Positions 32,052-44,206 of a DNA stretch of 64,000 bases are shown here, piece by piece. Numbering within the stretch: position 1 is the first letter of the stretch; every line of letters starts with the position of its first letter. Location of the stretch: assembly GCF_029643245.1 (NCBI RefSeq), contig NZ_CP116398.1, forward strand, positions 2,542,001 to 2,606,000, read 5' to 3'. The position numbers were made by a program, and so were the translations under genes. This stretch comes from Methylomonas sp. EFPC3 (lineage in GTDB: Bacteria > Pseudomonadota > Gammaproteobacteria > Methylococcales > Methylomonadaceae). A model generated the notes under the pieces. The model had not been told where the DNA came from, made no database searches, and saw nothing but the letters and a program-made list of their open reading frames with translations.

Positions 32052-34625
32052 ATGCGAATGGATAAATTAACCAGTAAATTTCAACAGGCTCTCGGCGACG
32101 CGCAAAGTCTGGCGCTCGGCAAAGACCACCAGTTCATCGAGCCGTTGCATGTCATGCAGGCCTTGATCGACCAGGAAGGCGGCAGCATCAAACCTTTATT
32201 GCAGCAGGTCGGGGTTCAGGTCAACGCCTTGCGCAACGATCTGTTGAAAGAGATCGACCGTTTGGCCAGCGTTTCAGGCGCCGGCGGCGACGTGCAGATT
32301 TCCAACGAATTGTCGCGGATGCTGAATCTGACCGACAAACTGGCACAAAAGCGCAAAGACGCCTACATCTCCAGCGAACTATTCCTGTTAGCGGCGCTGG
32401 ACACCAACGGAGCCTTGCAGAACCTGCTGAAAAAGGCCGGCGTCACCGCATCGGCCGTCGAAAAAGCCATCGACAACATGCGCGGCGGCCAGAACGTCAA
32501 CGATGCCAATGCCGAAGACCAACGCCAAGCTTTAAAAAAATACACGATCAATCTGACCGAGCGGGCCGAGCAAGGCAAGCTGGATCCGGTGATCGGCCGC
32601 GACGACGAAATCCGCCGCACCATTCAGGTGTTGCAACGCCGCACCAAGAACAACCCGGTGTTGATCGGCGAGCCCGGCGTCGGTAAAACTGCGATCGTCG
32701 AAGGCCTGGCCCAACGCATCGTCAACGGCGAGGTGCCGGAAGGCATCAAGGGCAAGCAATTGTTGTCGCTGGACATGGCGGCGCTGATCGCTGGCGCCAA
32801 ATTCCGCGGCGAGTTCGAGGAGCGCCTGAAAGCGGTCTTGAACGACATCGCCAAGCTGGAAGGCCAGGTGATTCTGTTCATCGACGAGTTGCATACCATG
32901 GTCGGCGCCGGCAAAGCCGAAGGCGCGATGGACGCCGGCAATATGCTCAAGCCTGCCCTGGCGCGCGGCGAGCTGCATTGCGTGGGTGCGACGACGCTGG
33001 ACGAATACCGCCAATACATCGAAAAGGACGCCGCATTGGAACGCCGTTTTCAAAAAGTCTTGGTCGACGAGCCCAGCGTCGAAGACACCATCGCCATCCT
33101 GCGCGGCTTAAAGGAACGTTACGAAATCCACCACAGCGTCGACATTACCGACCCGGCCATCGTCGCCGCGGCGATGCTGTCGCACCGTTATATCTCCGAC
33201 CGGCAATTGCCGGACAAAGCCATCGATCTGATCGACGAAGCTGCCAGCCGGATTCGGATGGAAATGGATTCCAAACCGGAAGCGATGGATAAACTCGACC
33301 GCCGCCTGATTCAGCTGAAAATCGAACGTGAGGCGATGAAAAACGAAAGCGACCCAGCCTCGAAAAAGCGCCTGGAAACCTTGCAGGAAGACATTGCCGA
33401 GCTAGAGAAAGAATATTCCGATCTCGACGAAATCTGGAAAGCTGAAAAGGCGGCGCTGCAAGGCACGGCCACCATCAAAGAGCGGCTGGAACACGCTCGC
33501 CTGGAGTTGGAAGCTGCCCGCCGCAATCAGGATTACACCCGGATGTCGGAGCTGCAATACGGCGAGATTCCGAAACTGGAGAAGGAGCTGGACTTGGCAT
33601 CGCAAGCCGAAATGCAGGAAGCCAAATTATTGCGCAGCAAAGTCACGGATGAGGAAATCGCCGAAGTCGTATCGAAATGGACCGGCATTCCGGTCTCGAA
33701 AATGATGGAAGGCGAGCGGGAGAAATTGTTGCGAATGGAAGAAGAGCTGGGCAAACGCGTGATCGGCCAAACGGAAGCCTTGAAAGCCGTCAGCAACGCG
33801 ATCCGCCGCTCCCGCGCCGGGCTTTCCGACCCGAACCGGCCGAACGGCTCGTTCCTGTTCTTGGGACCGACCGGCGTCGGTAAAACCGAGCTGTGCAAGG
33901 CCTTGGCCGAATTCATGTTCGACACCGAAGAAGCCATGGTGCGCATCGATATGTCGGAATTCATGGAGAAACATTCGGTCGCGCGTTTGATCGGTGCACC
34001 GCCGGGTTACGTCGGCTACGAAGAAGGCGGTTACCTGACCGAAGCCGTGCGCCGTAAGCCCTACTCGGTGATCCTGCTCGACGAGATCGAAAAAGCCCAC
34101 AACGACGTGTTCAATGTCTTGCTGCAAGTCCTGGACGACGGCCGGCTGACCGACGGCCAGGGCCGTACCGTGGATTTCAAGAACACGGTGGTGGTGATGA
34201 CGTCCAACCTGGGCTCCAGCGTGATTCAGGAACTGGCGGGCGAAGACAACTATGCCGAAATGAAAGACGCGGTAATGGACATCGTCGGCCAGCATTTCCG
34301 GCCGGAATTTATCAACCGGGTCGACGAGGCCGTGGTGTTCCATCCGCTGGAGCAAGACCAGATTCGGGCAATCTGCAAAATCCAGATCGATTTACTACGC
34401 CGGCGCCTGCAAGAGAAGGAGATCGGCTTGACCATCAGCGAACCGGCCTTGGATTTGCTCGGCGAGGCCGGCTTCGATCCGGTCTACGGCGCGCGGCCAT
34501 TGAAACGGGCGATACAACGCCAATTGGAAAATCCGTTGGCTAACGAAATATTGGCCGGCCGTTTCTTGCCGGGCAATACGATAAAAATCGATGTTGCCAA
34601 CGACGGCCTGACCTTCAGCAAATAA
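32052..34625 (+). CDS. clpB: ATP-dependent disaggregase ClpB
   Basis: An 857-residue Hsp100 protein of normal ClpB length. An N-domain (1-145) precedes AAA1 with Walker A GEPGVGKT near residue 206. The long coiled-coil M-domain (about 410-525) precedes AAA2 with GPTGVGKT near residue 606 and a C-terminal sensor-2 region [18 protein letters not shown]. It resolubilises aggregated proteins with DnaK. A sigma-32 promoter stands directly upstream. Starts at 32052 or 32058 are both possible; [11 protein letters not shown] is the usual opening. Confidence 0.98.
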   Translation: MRMDKLTSKFQQALGDAQSLALGKDHQFIEPLHVMQALIDQEGGSIKPLLQQVGVQVNALRNDLLKEIDRLASVSGAGGDVQISNELSRMLNLTDKLAQKRKDAYISSELFLLAALDTNGALQNLLKKAGVTASAVEKAIDNMRGGQNVNDANAEDQRQALKKYTINLTERAEQGKLDPVIGRDDEIRRTIQVLQRRTKNNPVLIGEPGVGKTAIVEGLAQRIVNGEVPEGIKGKQLLSLDMAALIAGAKFRGEFEERLKAVLNDIAKLEGQVILFIDELHTMVGAGKAEGAMDAGNMLKPALARGELHCVGATTLDEYRQYIEKDAALERRFQKVLVDEPSVEDTIAILRGLKERYEIHHSVDITDPAIVAAAMLSHRYISDRQLPDKAIDLIDEAASRIRMEMDSKPEAMDKLDRRLIQLKIEREAMKNESDPASKKRLETLQEDIAELEKEYSDLDEIWKAEKAALQGTATIKERLEHARLELEAARRNQDYTRMSELQYGEIPKLEKELDLASQAEMQEAKLLRSKVTDEEIAEVVSKWTGIPVSKMMEGEREKLLRMEEELGKRVIGQTEALKAVSNAIRRSRAGLSDPNRPNGSFLFLGPTGVGKTELCKALAEFMFDTEEAMVRIDMSEFMEKHSVARLIGAPPGYVGYEEGGYLTEAVRRKPYSVILLDEIEKAHNDVFNVLLQVLDDGRLTDGQGRTVDFKNTVVVMTSNLGSSVIQELAGEDNYAEMKDAVMDIVGQHFRPEFINRVDEAVVFHPLEQDQIRAICKIQIDLLRRRLQEKEIGLTISEPALDLLGEAGFDPVYGARPLKRAIQRQLENPLANEILAGRFLPGNTIKIDVANDGLTFSK

Positions 34626-34630
34626 GCCCG

Positions 34631-34666
34631 CCGCGCCGGCCCGGATTCAAGTTCGGGCCGGCGCGG
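34631..34666. terminator. GC-rich hairpin between convergent clpB and oxidoreductase genes
   Basis: The arms ccgcgccggcccg and cgggccggcgcgg form a 13-bp stem with a 10-base loop in the 47-base gap between convergent genes. It probably ends transcripts from both sides, although T-runs are weak. Confidence 0.65.
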
Positions 34667-34672
34667 GTTCCG

Positions 34673-35689
34673 CTAAATTTTTACCGTCCGCCCTTCTGCG
34701 GCCGCTTGCAACGCAGCGACAATGGTCCGGCAATTGTCGCGGGCATCGTCGAACGACAATTGCGGCTGCTTGCCGTTTAGCACGCAATCGCTGAAATGTT
34801 CGATCTCCAAACGAAAATGGTTCGCCGCCGGCATCCGTTCTTCGGCAAAGCGGCCGTCCTCGGTCCACCAGGAAATAATCGGAATATCGCCCGGCAATTG
34901 CCAGACGACGTGGCATTTTATGCCGCCCCGGGTGCCGATGATCTCGTATTCGCAACGTCGCGCCCGCTCGAAACTGAAATCGAAGTGGCCAAATTTGCCG
35001 TCTCCAAAATCCAGCACCCCGCTGGTGGTAATGTCGGCACCGCTTTCGACATACTTGGATAAAGCAGTAACCGTGCGCGGCGCCTGCTGAAAAAACATCC
35101 GCAACGAATGGATCGCATAACAGCCGATATCCCACATCGCACCGCCGCCGCGCGAAACATCCTCCGCCAGCCGGTACATCCGCGCCGGCCGCATCATGAA
35201 CGAATAGCTAGCTCGTACCGAACGCACCTCGCCGATCAAGCCGGAGCCGATCAATTCCAATACCCGAGCATGCTGCGGATGGAAACGGTACATAAACCCT
35301 TCCATGACCGTCACCCGATAGCGGCGGGCGGCGGTTTCGATGGCATCGATGTCGGCCACGGTCAAAGCCATCGGTTTTTCGCAGAGTACGTGTTTGCGGT
35401 GCTCGATGGCTCGTAGGGCCCATTCCGCGTGTTCGTGGTTGGCCATCGGCAAATATAGGGCTTGCACGTCGTCGTCGTTGAGCAGGCTGTCCAGATTGTC
35501 GTAACTTTGAATATTGGGATGGCAAGGAGCGTATTGGGCCAAAGTTTGCGCGGCGGCTCCCGGCCGCCGGCTGGCTATCCCGACCAATTCGGAATTCTGA
35601 GCCTCGACTATAGCGGGCAGCAGGCGCTCGTTGATACGCGCCGCCCCGAGTATTCCCCAGCGCAGCTTGGCTTGATCTTGGTTATTCAT
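34673..35689 (-). CDS. Gfo/Idh/MocA-family oxidoreductase
   Basis: A 338-residue NAD(P)-dependent dehydrogenase. The N-terminal Rossmann fold begins LRWGILGAARINERLLPAI, the EKPMA motif (HVLCEKPMALTVAD) carries the conserved Lys, and MWDIGCYAIHSLRMFF supplies the catalytic-type Asp/His. These enzymes oxidise sugars or trans-dihydrodiols; the exact substrate is unknown. It is monocistronic, with convergent clpB and upstream rpsT. Confidence 0.9.
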   Translation of the reverse strand: MNNQDQAKLRWGILGAARINERLLPAIVEAQNSELVGIASRRPGAAAQTLAQYAPCHPNIQSYDNLDSLLNDDDVQALYLPMANHEHAEWALRAIEHRKHVLCEKPMALTVADIDAIETAARRYRVTVMEGFMYRFHPQHARVLELIGSGLIGEVRSVRASYSFMMRPARMYRLAEDVSRGGGAMWDIGCYAIHSLRMFFQQAPRTVTALSKYVESGADITTSGVLDFGDGKFGHFDFSFERARRCEYEIIGTRGGIKCHVVWQLPGDIPIISWWTEDGRFAEERMPAANHFRLEIEHFSDCVLNGKQPQLSFDDARDNCRTIVAALQAAAEGRTVKI

Positions 35690-35860
35690 GGCGATTACCT
35701 TTTACTGATATTCTTAAGCAGTAACAGATTAGCAGCTTGTTTAACAGCCGCAAACGCGGCTGGAAAAAAGTCTTCCGCGGCAAGCAAACGATTGTCCGAA
35801 AACGTGGCGCCAAGTGCGGCGACTAAAACATCACTCGGCAACTGAAAAAACGCCAGGCAC

Positions 35861-35894
35861 AAAAAAGGCCCGGACGTTTCCATCCGGGCCTTTT
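35861..35894 (-). terminator. rpsT terminator
   Basis: On the minus strand gcaaaaggcccggatggaaacgtccgggcctttttt forms a 9-bp GC stem with a terminal T-run, 26 bases after the rpsT stop. Confidence 0.92.
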
Positions 35895-35919
35895 GCAATC
35901 GATTATGCCTAAACCAAAA

Positions 35920-36183
35920 TTAAGCCATGGCGCGCAGTCTGTTATTCAATCTGCTTTTACCGCGGGCGGCTTTATTTTTGTGGATCAAGCCTTTGTTGAC
36001 GGCTGAATCGATAACGGGGACAGCCACTTTGAACGCGGCTTGCGCTTGCTCTTTATCGCCTGCTCTAACAGCGGCGATCACTTTTTTGATGAAAGTGCGT
36101 AAGTTGCTGCGCTGTCCGGCATTGCGAATACGGCTTTTCTCTGCCTGACGCGCTCTTTTTCTAGCTTGTGGTGAATTCGCCAT
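35920..36183 (-). CDS. rpsT: 30S ribosomal protein S20
   Basis: An 87-residue basic protein of the S20 family: [31 protein letters not shown]..., with the conserved [17 protein letters not shown] near the C-terminus. It is normal in length and is transcribed divergently from murJ, an arrangement common in gammaproteobacteria. Confidence 0.98.
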   Translation of the reverse strand: MANSPQARKRARQAEKSRIRNAGQRSNLRTFIKKVIAAVRAGDKEQAQAAFKVAVPVIDSAVNKGLIHKNKAARGKSRLNNRLRAMA

Positions 36184-36283
36184 AGTCTATCAATTTGTTT
36201 CAGTGAATTTGGAACCGCATATTATCTTTTTGAATGCTATGATTGTCAAATTTTTAGCTGCTTCTGAATAGACGGGAAGATTC

Positions 36284-37831
36284 GTGAGTAAACAGCTTTT
36301 CAAATCAACCGCCATTGTCGGCAGTATGACATTGATTTCGCGGTTGATGGGCTTCGCCAGAGACATGCTGTTCGCCAATATTTTCGGGGTTAATGCTGCC
36401 ACCGATGCTTTCTTCGTCGCGTTCCGGATTCCCAATTTTTTACGCCGTTTATTTGCCGAAGGCGCTTTCGCTCAAGCCTTCGTACCGCTACTGTCCGATT
36501 ACCATCAGAAAGGTACTAGAGAAGCATTACGCCAGTTCATAGACCGCAGCTCAGGCACCTTGGCAGCGTTACTGGCTCTGGTCGCGCTAGCCGGAGTCGT
36601 TGCAGCCCCCTTGTTAATCCTGGTGTTTGCGCCGGGATTTTTGTGGGAAGGCAGCCAGTACGAGTTGACCGTACAAATGCTGCGCATCACATTTCCTTAC
36701 CTGTTTTTCGTCACATTGGTCGCTTTTGCCGGCGCAATATTGAATGCCCAAGGCCGATTTGCGGTTCCGGCTTTGACACCGGTGATCTTGAACCTCGCGA
36801 TGATCGCTGCCGCAATCTGGCTGGCACCGCTAATGGACCAACCGATTGTCGCGCTGGCCTGGGGCGTATTCGCGGCCGGAGCGATACAGTTGGCATTTCA
36901 AATTCCGCCGTTGTTGCGCCTCGGCTTGCTACCGCGGCCACGCTGGGCCTACCGCGATCCAAGCGTAAAACGCATGCTGACGCGGATGCCGTCGGCGATT
37001 TTCGGCGTCTCGGTGGTGCAGGTCAACTTGCTGTTCGGCACTTTGGTAGCTTCTTTTCTGGCTCCGGGCAGCGTGTCGTGGCTGTATTACTCAGACCGCC
37101 TGGTCGAATTCCCGCTTGGAATCCTCGGCATTGCCGTCGCCACCGTGATTTTGCCGCATCTGTCGGCGCATCATGCCACGTCGGACCAGCTTGCATTTTC
37201 CAAGGCATTGGATTGGGGCTTGAAACTGACACTACTAATTGGCATGCCGGCCACTTTGGGATTGGCATTTCTGGCCGAACCTTTGCTTTCTACCTTGTTC
37301 CAATACAACGAATTCGACAGCGGCGACGTCAAGATGGCCGGCCGCAGCCTGATTGCGTATTCGCTGGGCTTGTTGGCTTTTATGCTAATCAAAGTGCTGG
37401 CCCCCGGCTTTACCTCCCGCCACGATACCCGAACACCGACACGATTCGGCGGGTATTCGATGCTTGCCAATGTAGCCTTCAACCTGATTTTGGTCTGGCC
37501 TTTGGCTCATGCCGGAGTTGCCTTAGCGACCACCTTATCCGCCTATCTCAACGCAGTGCTGTTGTTACGCAACCTGGTTACGACACGCATTTACCAACCT
37601 TGCGCCGGTTGGTACGGTTATATCGGGCGGATTGTGGCGGCAAACGCAACCATGTCGGCATTTTTGTACTATTTTGTCGATGCCGGCTTATGGCTGAATT
37701 GGAACGCCGCTCAACGCGGCCTGAACTTGGCGGCGACAATCAGCTTGGCGATAATCGTTTACGGCAGCGCTCTGCTACTATCCGGCTTCCGCCCGCGGCA
37801 TATCGGATTCCGGGAATCGGCCACTGCTTGA
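36284..37831 (+). CDS. murJ: Lipid II flippase MurJ
   Basis: A 515-residue, about 14-helix MOP-superfamily protein. It opens SKQLFKSTAIVGSMTLISRLMGFARDM, with the conserved Arg in the SRLxGFxRD motif, and has the usual RRLFAEGAFAQAFVPLL segment. It flips the peptidoglycan precursor lipid II across the inner membrane. The start is GTG at 36284. Confidence 0.96.
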   Translation: MSKQLFKSTAIVGSMTLISRLMGFARDMLFANIFGVNAATDAFFVAFRIPNFLRRLFAEGAFAQAFVPLLSDYHQKGTREALRQFIDRSSGTLAALLALVALAGVVAAPLLILVFAPGFLWEGSQYELTVQMLRITFPYLFFVTLVAFAGAILNAQGRFAVPALTPVILNLAMIAAAIWLAPLMDQPIVALAWGVFAAGAIQLAFQIPPLLRLGLLPRPRWAYRDPSVKRMLTRMPSAIFGVSVVQVNLLFGTLVASFLAPGSVSWLYYSDRLVEFPLGILGIAVATVILPHLSAHHATSDQLAFSKALDWGLKLTLLIGMPATLGLAFLAEPLLSTLFQYNEFDSGDVKMAGRSLIAYSLGLLAFMLIKVLAPGFTSRHDTRTPTRFGGYSMLANVAFNLILVWPLAHAGVALATTLSAYLNAVLLLRNLVTTRIYQPCAGWYGYIGRIVAANATMSAFLYYFVDAGLWLNWNAAQRGLNLAATISLAIIVYGSALLLSGFRPRHIGFRESATA

Positions 37832-37916
37832 GATTTAATCCGCCGCCACCATTGTCATGTAGAATGCGCTGCCAACAGCGGTTTCCATCACGATACAATT
37901 TATTTTTCAGTAAGCT

Positions 37917-38744
37917 ATGAACACAAAAACAATCGGCTTTATCGGCGGCGGCAACATGGCAACCAGCTTGATGCGCGGCCTGATAGCCAGCGGCCACTCG
38001 CCCCAGCAAATCTGGGTATCCGATGCCGCTCCCGACATCCTGAAGTCCCACGCCGATCAATTACACGTCAATATTTCCGCCGATAACGCTAATATCGCCA
38101 ACGAAGCCGACGTCGTGGTTCTGGCGGTCAAACCGCAGATTCTGCGAGACGTCTGCTTGCAAATCGCACCGCAACTGAAACAAAAGAACGTTCTGGTAGT
38201 GTCGATCGCCGCCGGCATCGGTCAACAAAGCTTGGCGCTATGGCTGGGCGCAAACACCGCCATCGTCCGTTGCATGCCCAACACCCCGGCTTTGGTTCAA
38301 ACCGGTGCCACGGCATTGCACGCCAATCCGCAAGTCAACGAGGAACAGAAAGACCTGGCCGAGAACATCCTGCGCGCCGTCGGCTTGACGTTATGGTTCG
38401 GGGACGAGGCCAAACTCGACGCCGTTACTGCGGTCTCCGGCAGCGGCCCGGCCTATTTTTTTCTGTTAATGGAAGCGATGGAGCAGGCCGCTTTGGAACT
38501 GGGTCTGGACGAACATTCCGCGCGTTTATTAATTCAGCAAACTGCGTTGGGCGCGGCGAAAATCGCCCTGGAATCCGCCGAATCTCCGGCACAACTACGG
38601 GCGCGAGTAACATCGCCAGGCGGTACAACGCAGCAAGCCGTCGAGACCTTTCTGCAACACGGCTTCGTCGATTTGGTATCGAAAGCCCTGCATGCCGCCA
38701 GGGACCGCTCGATTGAAATGTCAAAACAACTCGGAGCCGACTGA
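37917..38744 (+). CDS. proC: Pyrroline-5-carboxylate reductase
   Basis: A 275-residue enzyme. The N-terminal NAD(P) motif is IGFIGGGNMATSLMRGLI, and the C-terminal family signature is seen around SPAQLRARVTSPGGTTQQAVETF. It makes proline from P5C. Its TGA overlaps the ATG of the YggT gene (TGATG), so the pair is coupled. A pyridoxal-binding YggS gene often in front is absent here. Confidence 0.97.
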   Translation: MNTKTIGFIGGGNMATSLMRGLIASGHSPQQIWVSDAAPDILKSHADQLHVNISADNANIANEADVVVLAVKPQILRDVCLQIAPQLKQKNVLVVSIAAGIGQQSLALWLGANTAIVRCMPNTPALVQTGATALHANPQVNEEQKDLAENILRAVGLTLWFGDEAKLDAVTAVSGSGPAYFFLLMEAMEQAALELGLDEHSARLLIQQTALGAAKIALESAESPAQLRARVTSPGGTTQQAVETFLQHGFVDLVSKALHAARDRSIEMSKQLGAD

Positions 38745-39319
38745 TGGGCAGTAACTACATGACAGATCCCTTGGTGTTTTTGATCGACACCCTGTTCTCG
38801 CTCTACATCCTGGCGGTCGCCTTGCGGTTTTTGCTGCAATGGACCCAAGCCGATTTTTACAATCCGATTTCGCAGTTTCTGGTCAAAATCACCCATCCGC
38901 CGTTAAGGATCATGCGGCGCTTTATCCCGGCGATCGGCCGTATCGACAGTTCCTCGCTGGTTCTGGCGCTGGTACTGCAAATGATCGCCAATTTTTCGAT
39001 TCTGGCACTGAAAAGCTTATCGATCAGCGTAGTCGCTTTGCTGCTGCTGTCGTTTACCGACCTTGTAAAAATGCTGTTGGACATTTTTGTCTACGCCATT
39101 TTTGCCGCAGCGATCCTGAGCTGGTTCGCAGCGGGCAGTTACAGCAGCGCCTCATCGATCTTGTACAGTTTGACCGAACCGCTGCTGAACGTTTGCCGCA
39201 GAGTATTGCCCGATTTAGGCGGCATTGACTTGTCGCCTTTGGCAGCTCTGGTGTTGTTGCAACTGGCAAAAATGATGATATTACCGCCATTACATCAGCT
39301 GGCCACGATCTTGGGCTAG
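38744..39319 (+). CDS. YggT-family membrane protein
   Basis: A 191-residue protein with two YggT repeats, each a helix pair. The first is FLIDTLFSLYILAVALRFLLQW...NPISQFLVKITHPPLRIMRR, and the second AAILSWFAAGS...LYSLTEPLLNVCRRVLPDLGGID. The family is linked to membrane or division processes. It is coupled to proC, as in many gammaproteobacteria. Confidence 0.92.
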   Translation: MGSNYMTDPLVFLIDTLFSLYILAVALRFLLQWTQADFYNPISQFLVKITHPPLRIMRRFIPAIGRIDSSSLVLALVLQMIANFSILALKSLSISVVALLLLSFTDLVKMLLDIFVYAIFAAAILSWFAAGSYSSASSILYSLTEPLLNVCRRVLPDLGGIDLSPLAALVLLQLAKMMILPPLHQLATILG

Positions 39320-39337
39320 GTCGGATCGCCGAAAAAT

Positions 39338-41233
<1,896 letters not shown>

Positions 41234-43738
41234 TTAAAATGGCAAATGAAGGTCGGGATTCACTTTCAGCAGCAATTGCCTGAACTGCGCCTGAATTTGC
41301 TGCATCGCTTCCTGGGTATCGGCTTCGAACCGGACGGTCAACACCGGCGTGGTATTCGAGGCGCGGACCAAGCCCCAGCCATCGGCAAACTCGACGCGCA
41401 TACCGTCGATATTGACGATTTTTCCGCCCTTGAATTCGGCTTGAGCGAATAAGCGCTCCATCAAACCGGCTCCTTCGCCTTCCGCCACCGGCACCTGCAG
41501 TTCCGGGGTGTTGATACTGTCCGGCAGATCGGCAAACAACTCGCCGCTACTTCGCATATCGTTGGAAAGGATCTCGACCAGCCGCGCGCCGGCATACAGC
41601 GCATCGTCGAAACCGAACCACCGATCGTTGAAAAATATATGGCCGCTCATTTCTCCGGCCAGGGCTGCCGCAGTTTCTTTCAGCTTGGCTTTCATCAGCG
41701 AATGGCCGCTTTTCCACATCAAGGGCCGACCTCCGCGTTTAACAATCTGATCGTGCAAATGCCGGGAGCATTTCACGTCATAAATGATCTCCGATCCAGG
41801 CTTATGCGTCAGCACGTCGCGGGCGAACAACATCATTTGCCGATCCGGCCAGATAATTTTACCGGTCGAATCCACCACGCCCAAACGGTCGCCGTCGCCG
41901 TCGAAAGCCAAGCCGATATCGGCCGCGTAATGTTTGACGGCAGACACCAAGTCGGTCAGGTTTTCCGGCTTGCTGGGGTCCGGATGGTGATTGGGAAAAT
42001 TGCCGTCGATCTCGCAAAACAGCTCGACCACTTCGCAACCCAGGGTTTTCAGCAACATCGGCGCCAACCGTCCGGCCGCACCGTTCCCGCAATCGACAAC
42101 GACCTTCATCGGTCGCACCAGATGCAGATCTTCCGTAATCATGCCGATATATTCGTTGCCGAACAGGCTGTTGCGTTGAATCGAGCCGGGCTCGGTCTGG
42201 CTGTAGTCGCCCGCTTCCAGACGCTGTTTCAATTGTTGCAACTTTTCGCCGGATAAGGTCTCGCCGTTCAAAACCAGTTTGAGGCCGTTGTATTCTTTCG
42301 GATTATGGCTGCCGGTGACCATCACGCCGCTAGCGCCTTCGCTGTGGTGAGCGACAAAGTACAACAGCGGCGTCGGCACCAAACCGATGTCGAGCACATC
42401 GCAGCCGCCGGCTGTCAAACCTTGAGCCATGGCATCCGCTAACTCGGGACTGGTCAAACGGCCGTCTCGGCCCAACACGATGGTCCTGACCTGCTGTTGC
42501 CGAGCCTCGTTCGCCAGCACCAAGCCGATCGCCCGCACCGTTTCTGCCGTCAGGTCGCGACCGACTACGCCGCGAATGTCGTAAGCTTTAAAAATATCGC
42601 CGCTCTTGCCCGCGGGCTTGGCAGGCTTTACCTCGGCAACTGGCGTCGGCTCGGGCAGGCTAACCGGCGCCGAGGACAACGCTATCGGCACGCTGGCGTA
42701 CTGCTCCGCAACCGCGGCAGACTTGGAGGGCTCGACAAAATCCATATCGAACGATTCCTCGAAAAAATCGAAGTCCTCGTCGACTTCGACCGGCTTCTCG
42801 GGTTGCTTTTCATGTTCCAGAATGCGTTTGAATTGGGCCAAGGTGGACACGATCGGACGCATCTCGTCCAGTTGCACCGGATAATGCCCCGCACTTTTGC
42901 CGGTCATCATATCCTTGGCAGCCTTCAATATACTGCTCTGGTCGTGCCGCAAATAGTCGGCCAATTTTCGGTAACCGATAAAAAACGCCAGACTCAACAA
43001 CAACGCCGGGATCAGGATAATGCACAGAAACAGCACCACATCGGCAGGCTCGGTAGCCTCACCTGTCCACAAATCCAGTTGCCAGCGACTGTTAAGCAAC
43101 GGCAGGGTCTGGGGATCGTCAAGTTTTGCAGCGGAATTGCCGGCAGTGGCCAATACGGCACTGTCTTGGCGAACTTCGACAAAACCGCCGCTGAAACTGG
43201 TTTTGCCGATTAACAATTGCAATGCATCAGGTTTCAAACTGACCAGTATCACGCCGATCGGCTGCTGATCTTTAATGACCAAGCTGGTTATCGCCAGGTG
43301 CCGGTGTTCGCCCTCGCCTTGCACCGACGGCTTTTGTTTGGCGGCGAGCGTCGCCCTGACCATTTCCAAGTCGGCAAACCCCATGTTCGGTGCTTGAGTC
43401 AAATCCGGTTCGCTGACATTCGCCGGCAGCAAACGCACTTTCAAAGCGTTCGGGATCACGCTCTGCAATCTGGCTGCCACGCTAATGCGGTTTGCAGCAT
43501 CCTGCGTCTCGGGGCTGAACACGGCAATTACGTCCGGCGCTAGTGCCAGGCCATCGACAACGTGTTGCAAGGTGTCGATTTGGGTCGACAAACTGACGGC
43601 CATGCCGTTCGCTACGGCTGTAACGCTGGCTTGTTGCGTCTCTGCGACTTTGGCCGCCGAGAACCAATATGCGCCGCCGCCGGCCAATAAGACCATAAAC
43701 ACGGCAATGCCGGCGACGATGCTGAATATGCGCCCCAT
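41234..43738 (-). CDS. Membrane-anchored phosphomannomutase/phosphoglucomutase (AlgC-type)
   Basis: An 834-residue two-part protein. Residues 1-~270 form an N-terminal helix, a periplasmic sensor-like domain and a second helix (VVLFLCIILIPALLLSLAFFIGY). A cytoplasmic linker leads to a full phosphohexomutase from ~380 (FKAYDIRGVVGRDLTAE). The catalytic Ser is in VMVTGSHNPKEYNG, the metal site is DGDGDRLGVVD, and the sugar-binding loop is GEMSGHIFF. It supplies mannose-1-P or glucose-1-P for exopolysaccharide and LPS. It is next to dut and argB, as algC is in Pseudomonas-type genomes. Confidence 0.92.
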   Translation of the reverse strand: MGRIFSIVAGIAVFMVLLAGGGAYWFSAAKVAETQQASVTAVANGMAVSLSTQIDTLQHVVDGLALAPDVIAVFSPETQDAANRISVAARLQSVIPNALKVRLLPANVSEPDLTQAPNMGFADLEMVRATLAAKQKPSVQGEGEHRHLAITSLVIKDQQPIGVILVSLKPDALQLLIGKTSFSGGFVEVRQDSAVLATAGNSAAKLDDPQTLPLLNSRWQLDLWTGEATEPADVVLFLCIILIPALLLSLAFFIGYRKLADYLRHDQSSILKAAKDMMTGKSAGHYPVQLDEMRPIVSTLAQFKRILEHEKQPEKPVEVDEDFDFFEESFDMDFVEPSKSAAVAEQYASVPIALSSAPVSLPEPTPVAEVKPAKPAGKSGDIFKAYDIRGVVGRDLTAETVRAIGLVLANEARQQQVRTIVLGRDGRLTSPELADAMAQGLTAGGCDVLDIGLVPTPLLYFVAHHSEGASGVMVTGSHNPKEYNGLKLVLNGETLSGEKLQQLKQRLEAGDYSQTEPGSIQRNSLFGNEYIGMITEDLHLVRPMKVVVDCGNGAAGRLAPMLLKTLGCEVVELFCEIDGNFPNHHPDPSKPENLTDLVSAVKHYAADIGLAFDGDGDRLGVVDSTGKIIWPDRQMMLFARDVLTHKPGSEIIYDVKCSRHLHDQIVKRGGRPLMWKSGHSLMKAKLKETAAALAGEMSGHIFFNDRWFGFDDALYAGARLVEILSNDMRSSGELFADLPDSINTPELQVPVAEGEGAGLMERLFAQAEFKGGKIVNIDGMRVEFADGWGLVRASNTTPVLTVRFEADTQEAMQQIQAQFRQLLLKVNPDLHLPF

Positions 43739-43750
43739 GGTTGCCCTCGA

Positions 43751-44206
43751 TCAATGCCGACCGCTATGTCCGAAACCGCCGCTACCGCGATGGCTGGCAT
43801 CGAATTCGGCAACGCATTCGAATTCCACTTGCGCAACCGGCACGAACACCATTTGGGCAATGCGTTCGCCCACTTCAACGATGAATGGCTCCGTGCCGCG
43901 ATTCCAACAGGACACGAACACCTGGCCCTGGTAATCCGAATCGATCAAACCGACCAGGTTACCCAACACGATGCCGTGTTTGTGGCCCAAGCCGGATCGA
44001 GGCAGCAGCATTGCCGCCAAATGCGGATCGTCGATATGAATCGCCAGACCGGTCGGAATCAATGCAGTCTGGCCGGGCTGCAGCGTCAACGCCTGTTCCA
44101 GACAGGCCCGCAAATCCAGCCCGGCCGAACCCGGCGTGGCGTAAGCCGGCAACGGGATCTGCTCGCCCAAGCGTGAATCAAGGATTTTTAATTGGATTTT
44201 TCTCAT
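43751..44206 (-). CDS. dut: dUTP diphosphatase
   Basis: A 151-residue trimeric dUTPase. Motifs visible are [11 protein letters not shown] (I), [17 protein letters not shown] (II), [11 protein letters not shown] (III), [11 protein letters not shown] (IV) and the C-terminal [10 protein letters not shown] (V). The ATG at 44206 gives MRKIQLKIL, the usual opening. It overlaps the 3' end of coaBC by 29 bases. Confidence 0.97.
   Translation of the reverse strand: MRKIQLKILDSRLGEQIPLPAYATPGSAGLDLRACLEQALTLQPGQTALIPTGLAIHIDDPHLAAMLLPRSGLGHKHGIVLGNLVGLIDSDYQGQVFVSCWNRGTEPFIVEVGERIAQMVFVPVAQVEFECVAEFDASHRGSGGFGHSGRH

Noticed and set aside
36643-37920. A 425-residue plus-strand frame overlapping murJ
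   Set aside because: Out-of-frame shadow of murJ, with no membrane pattern or family.
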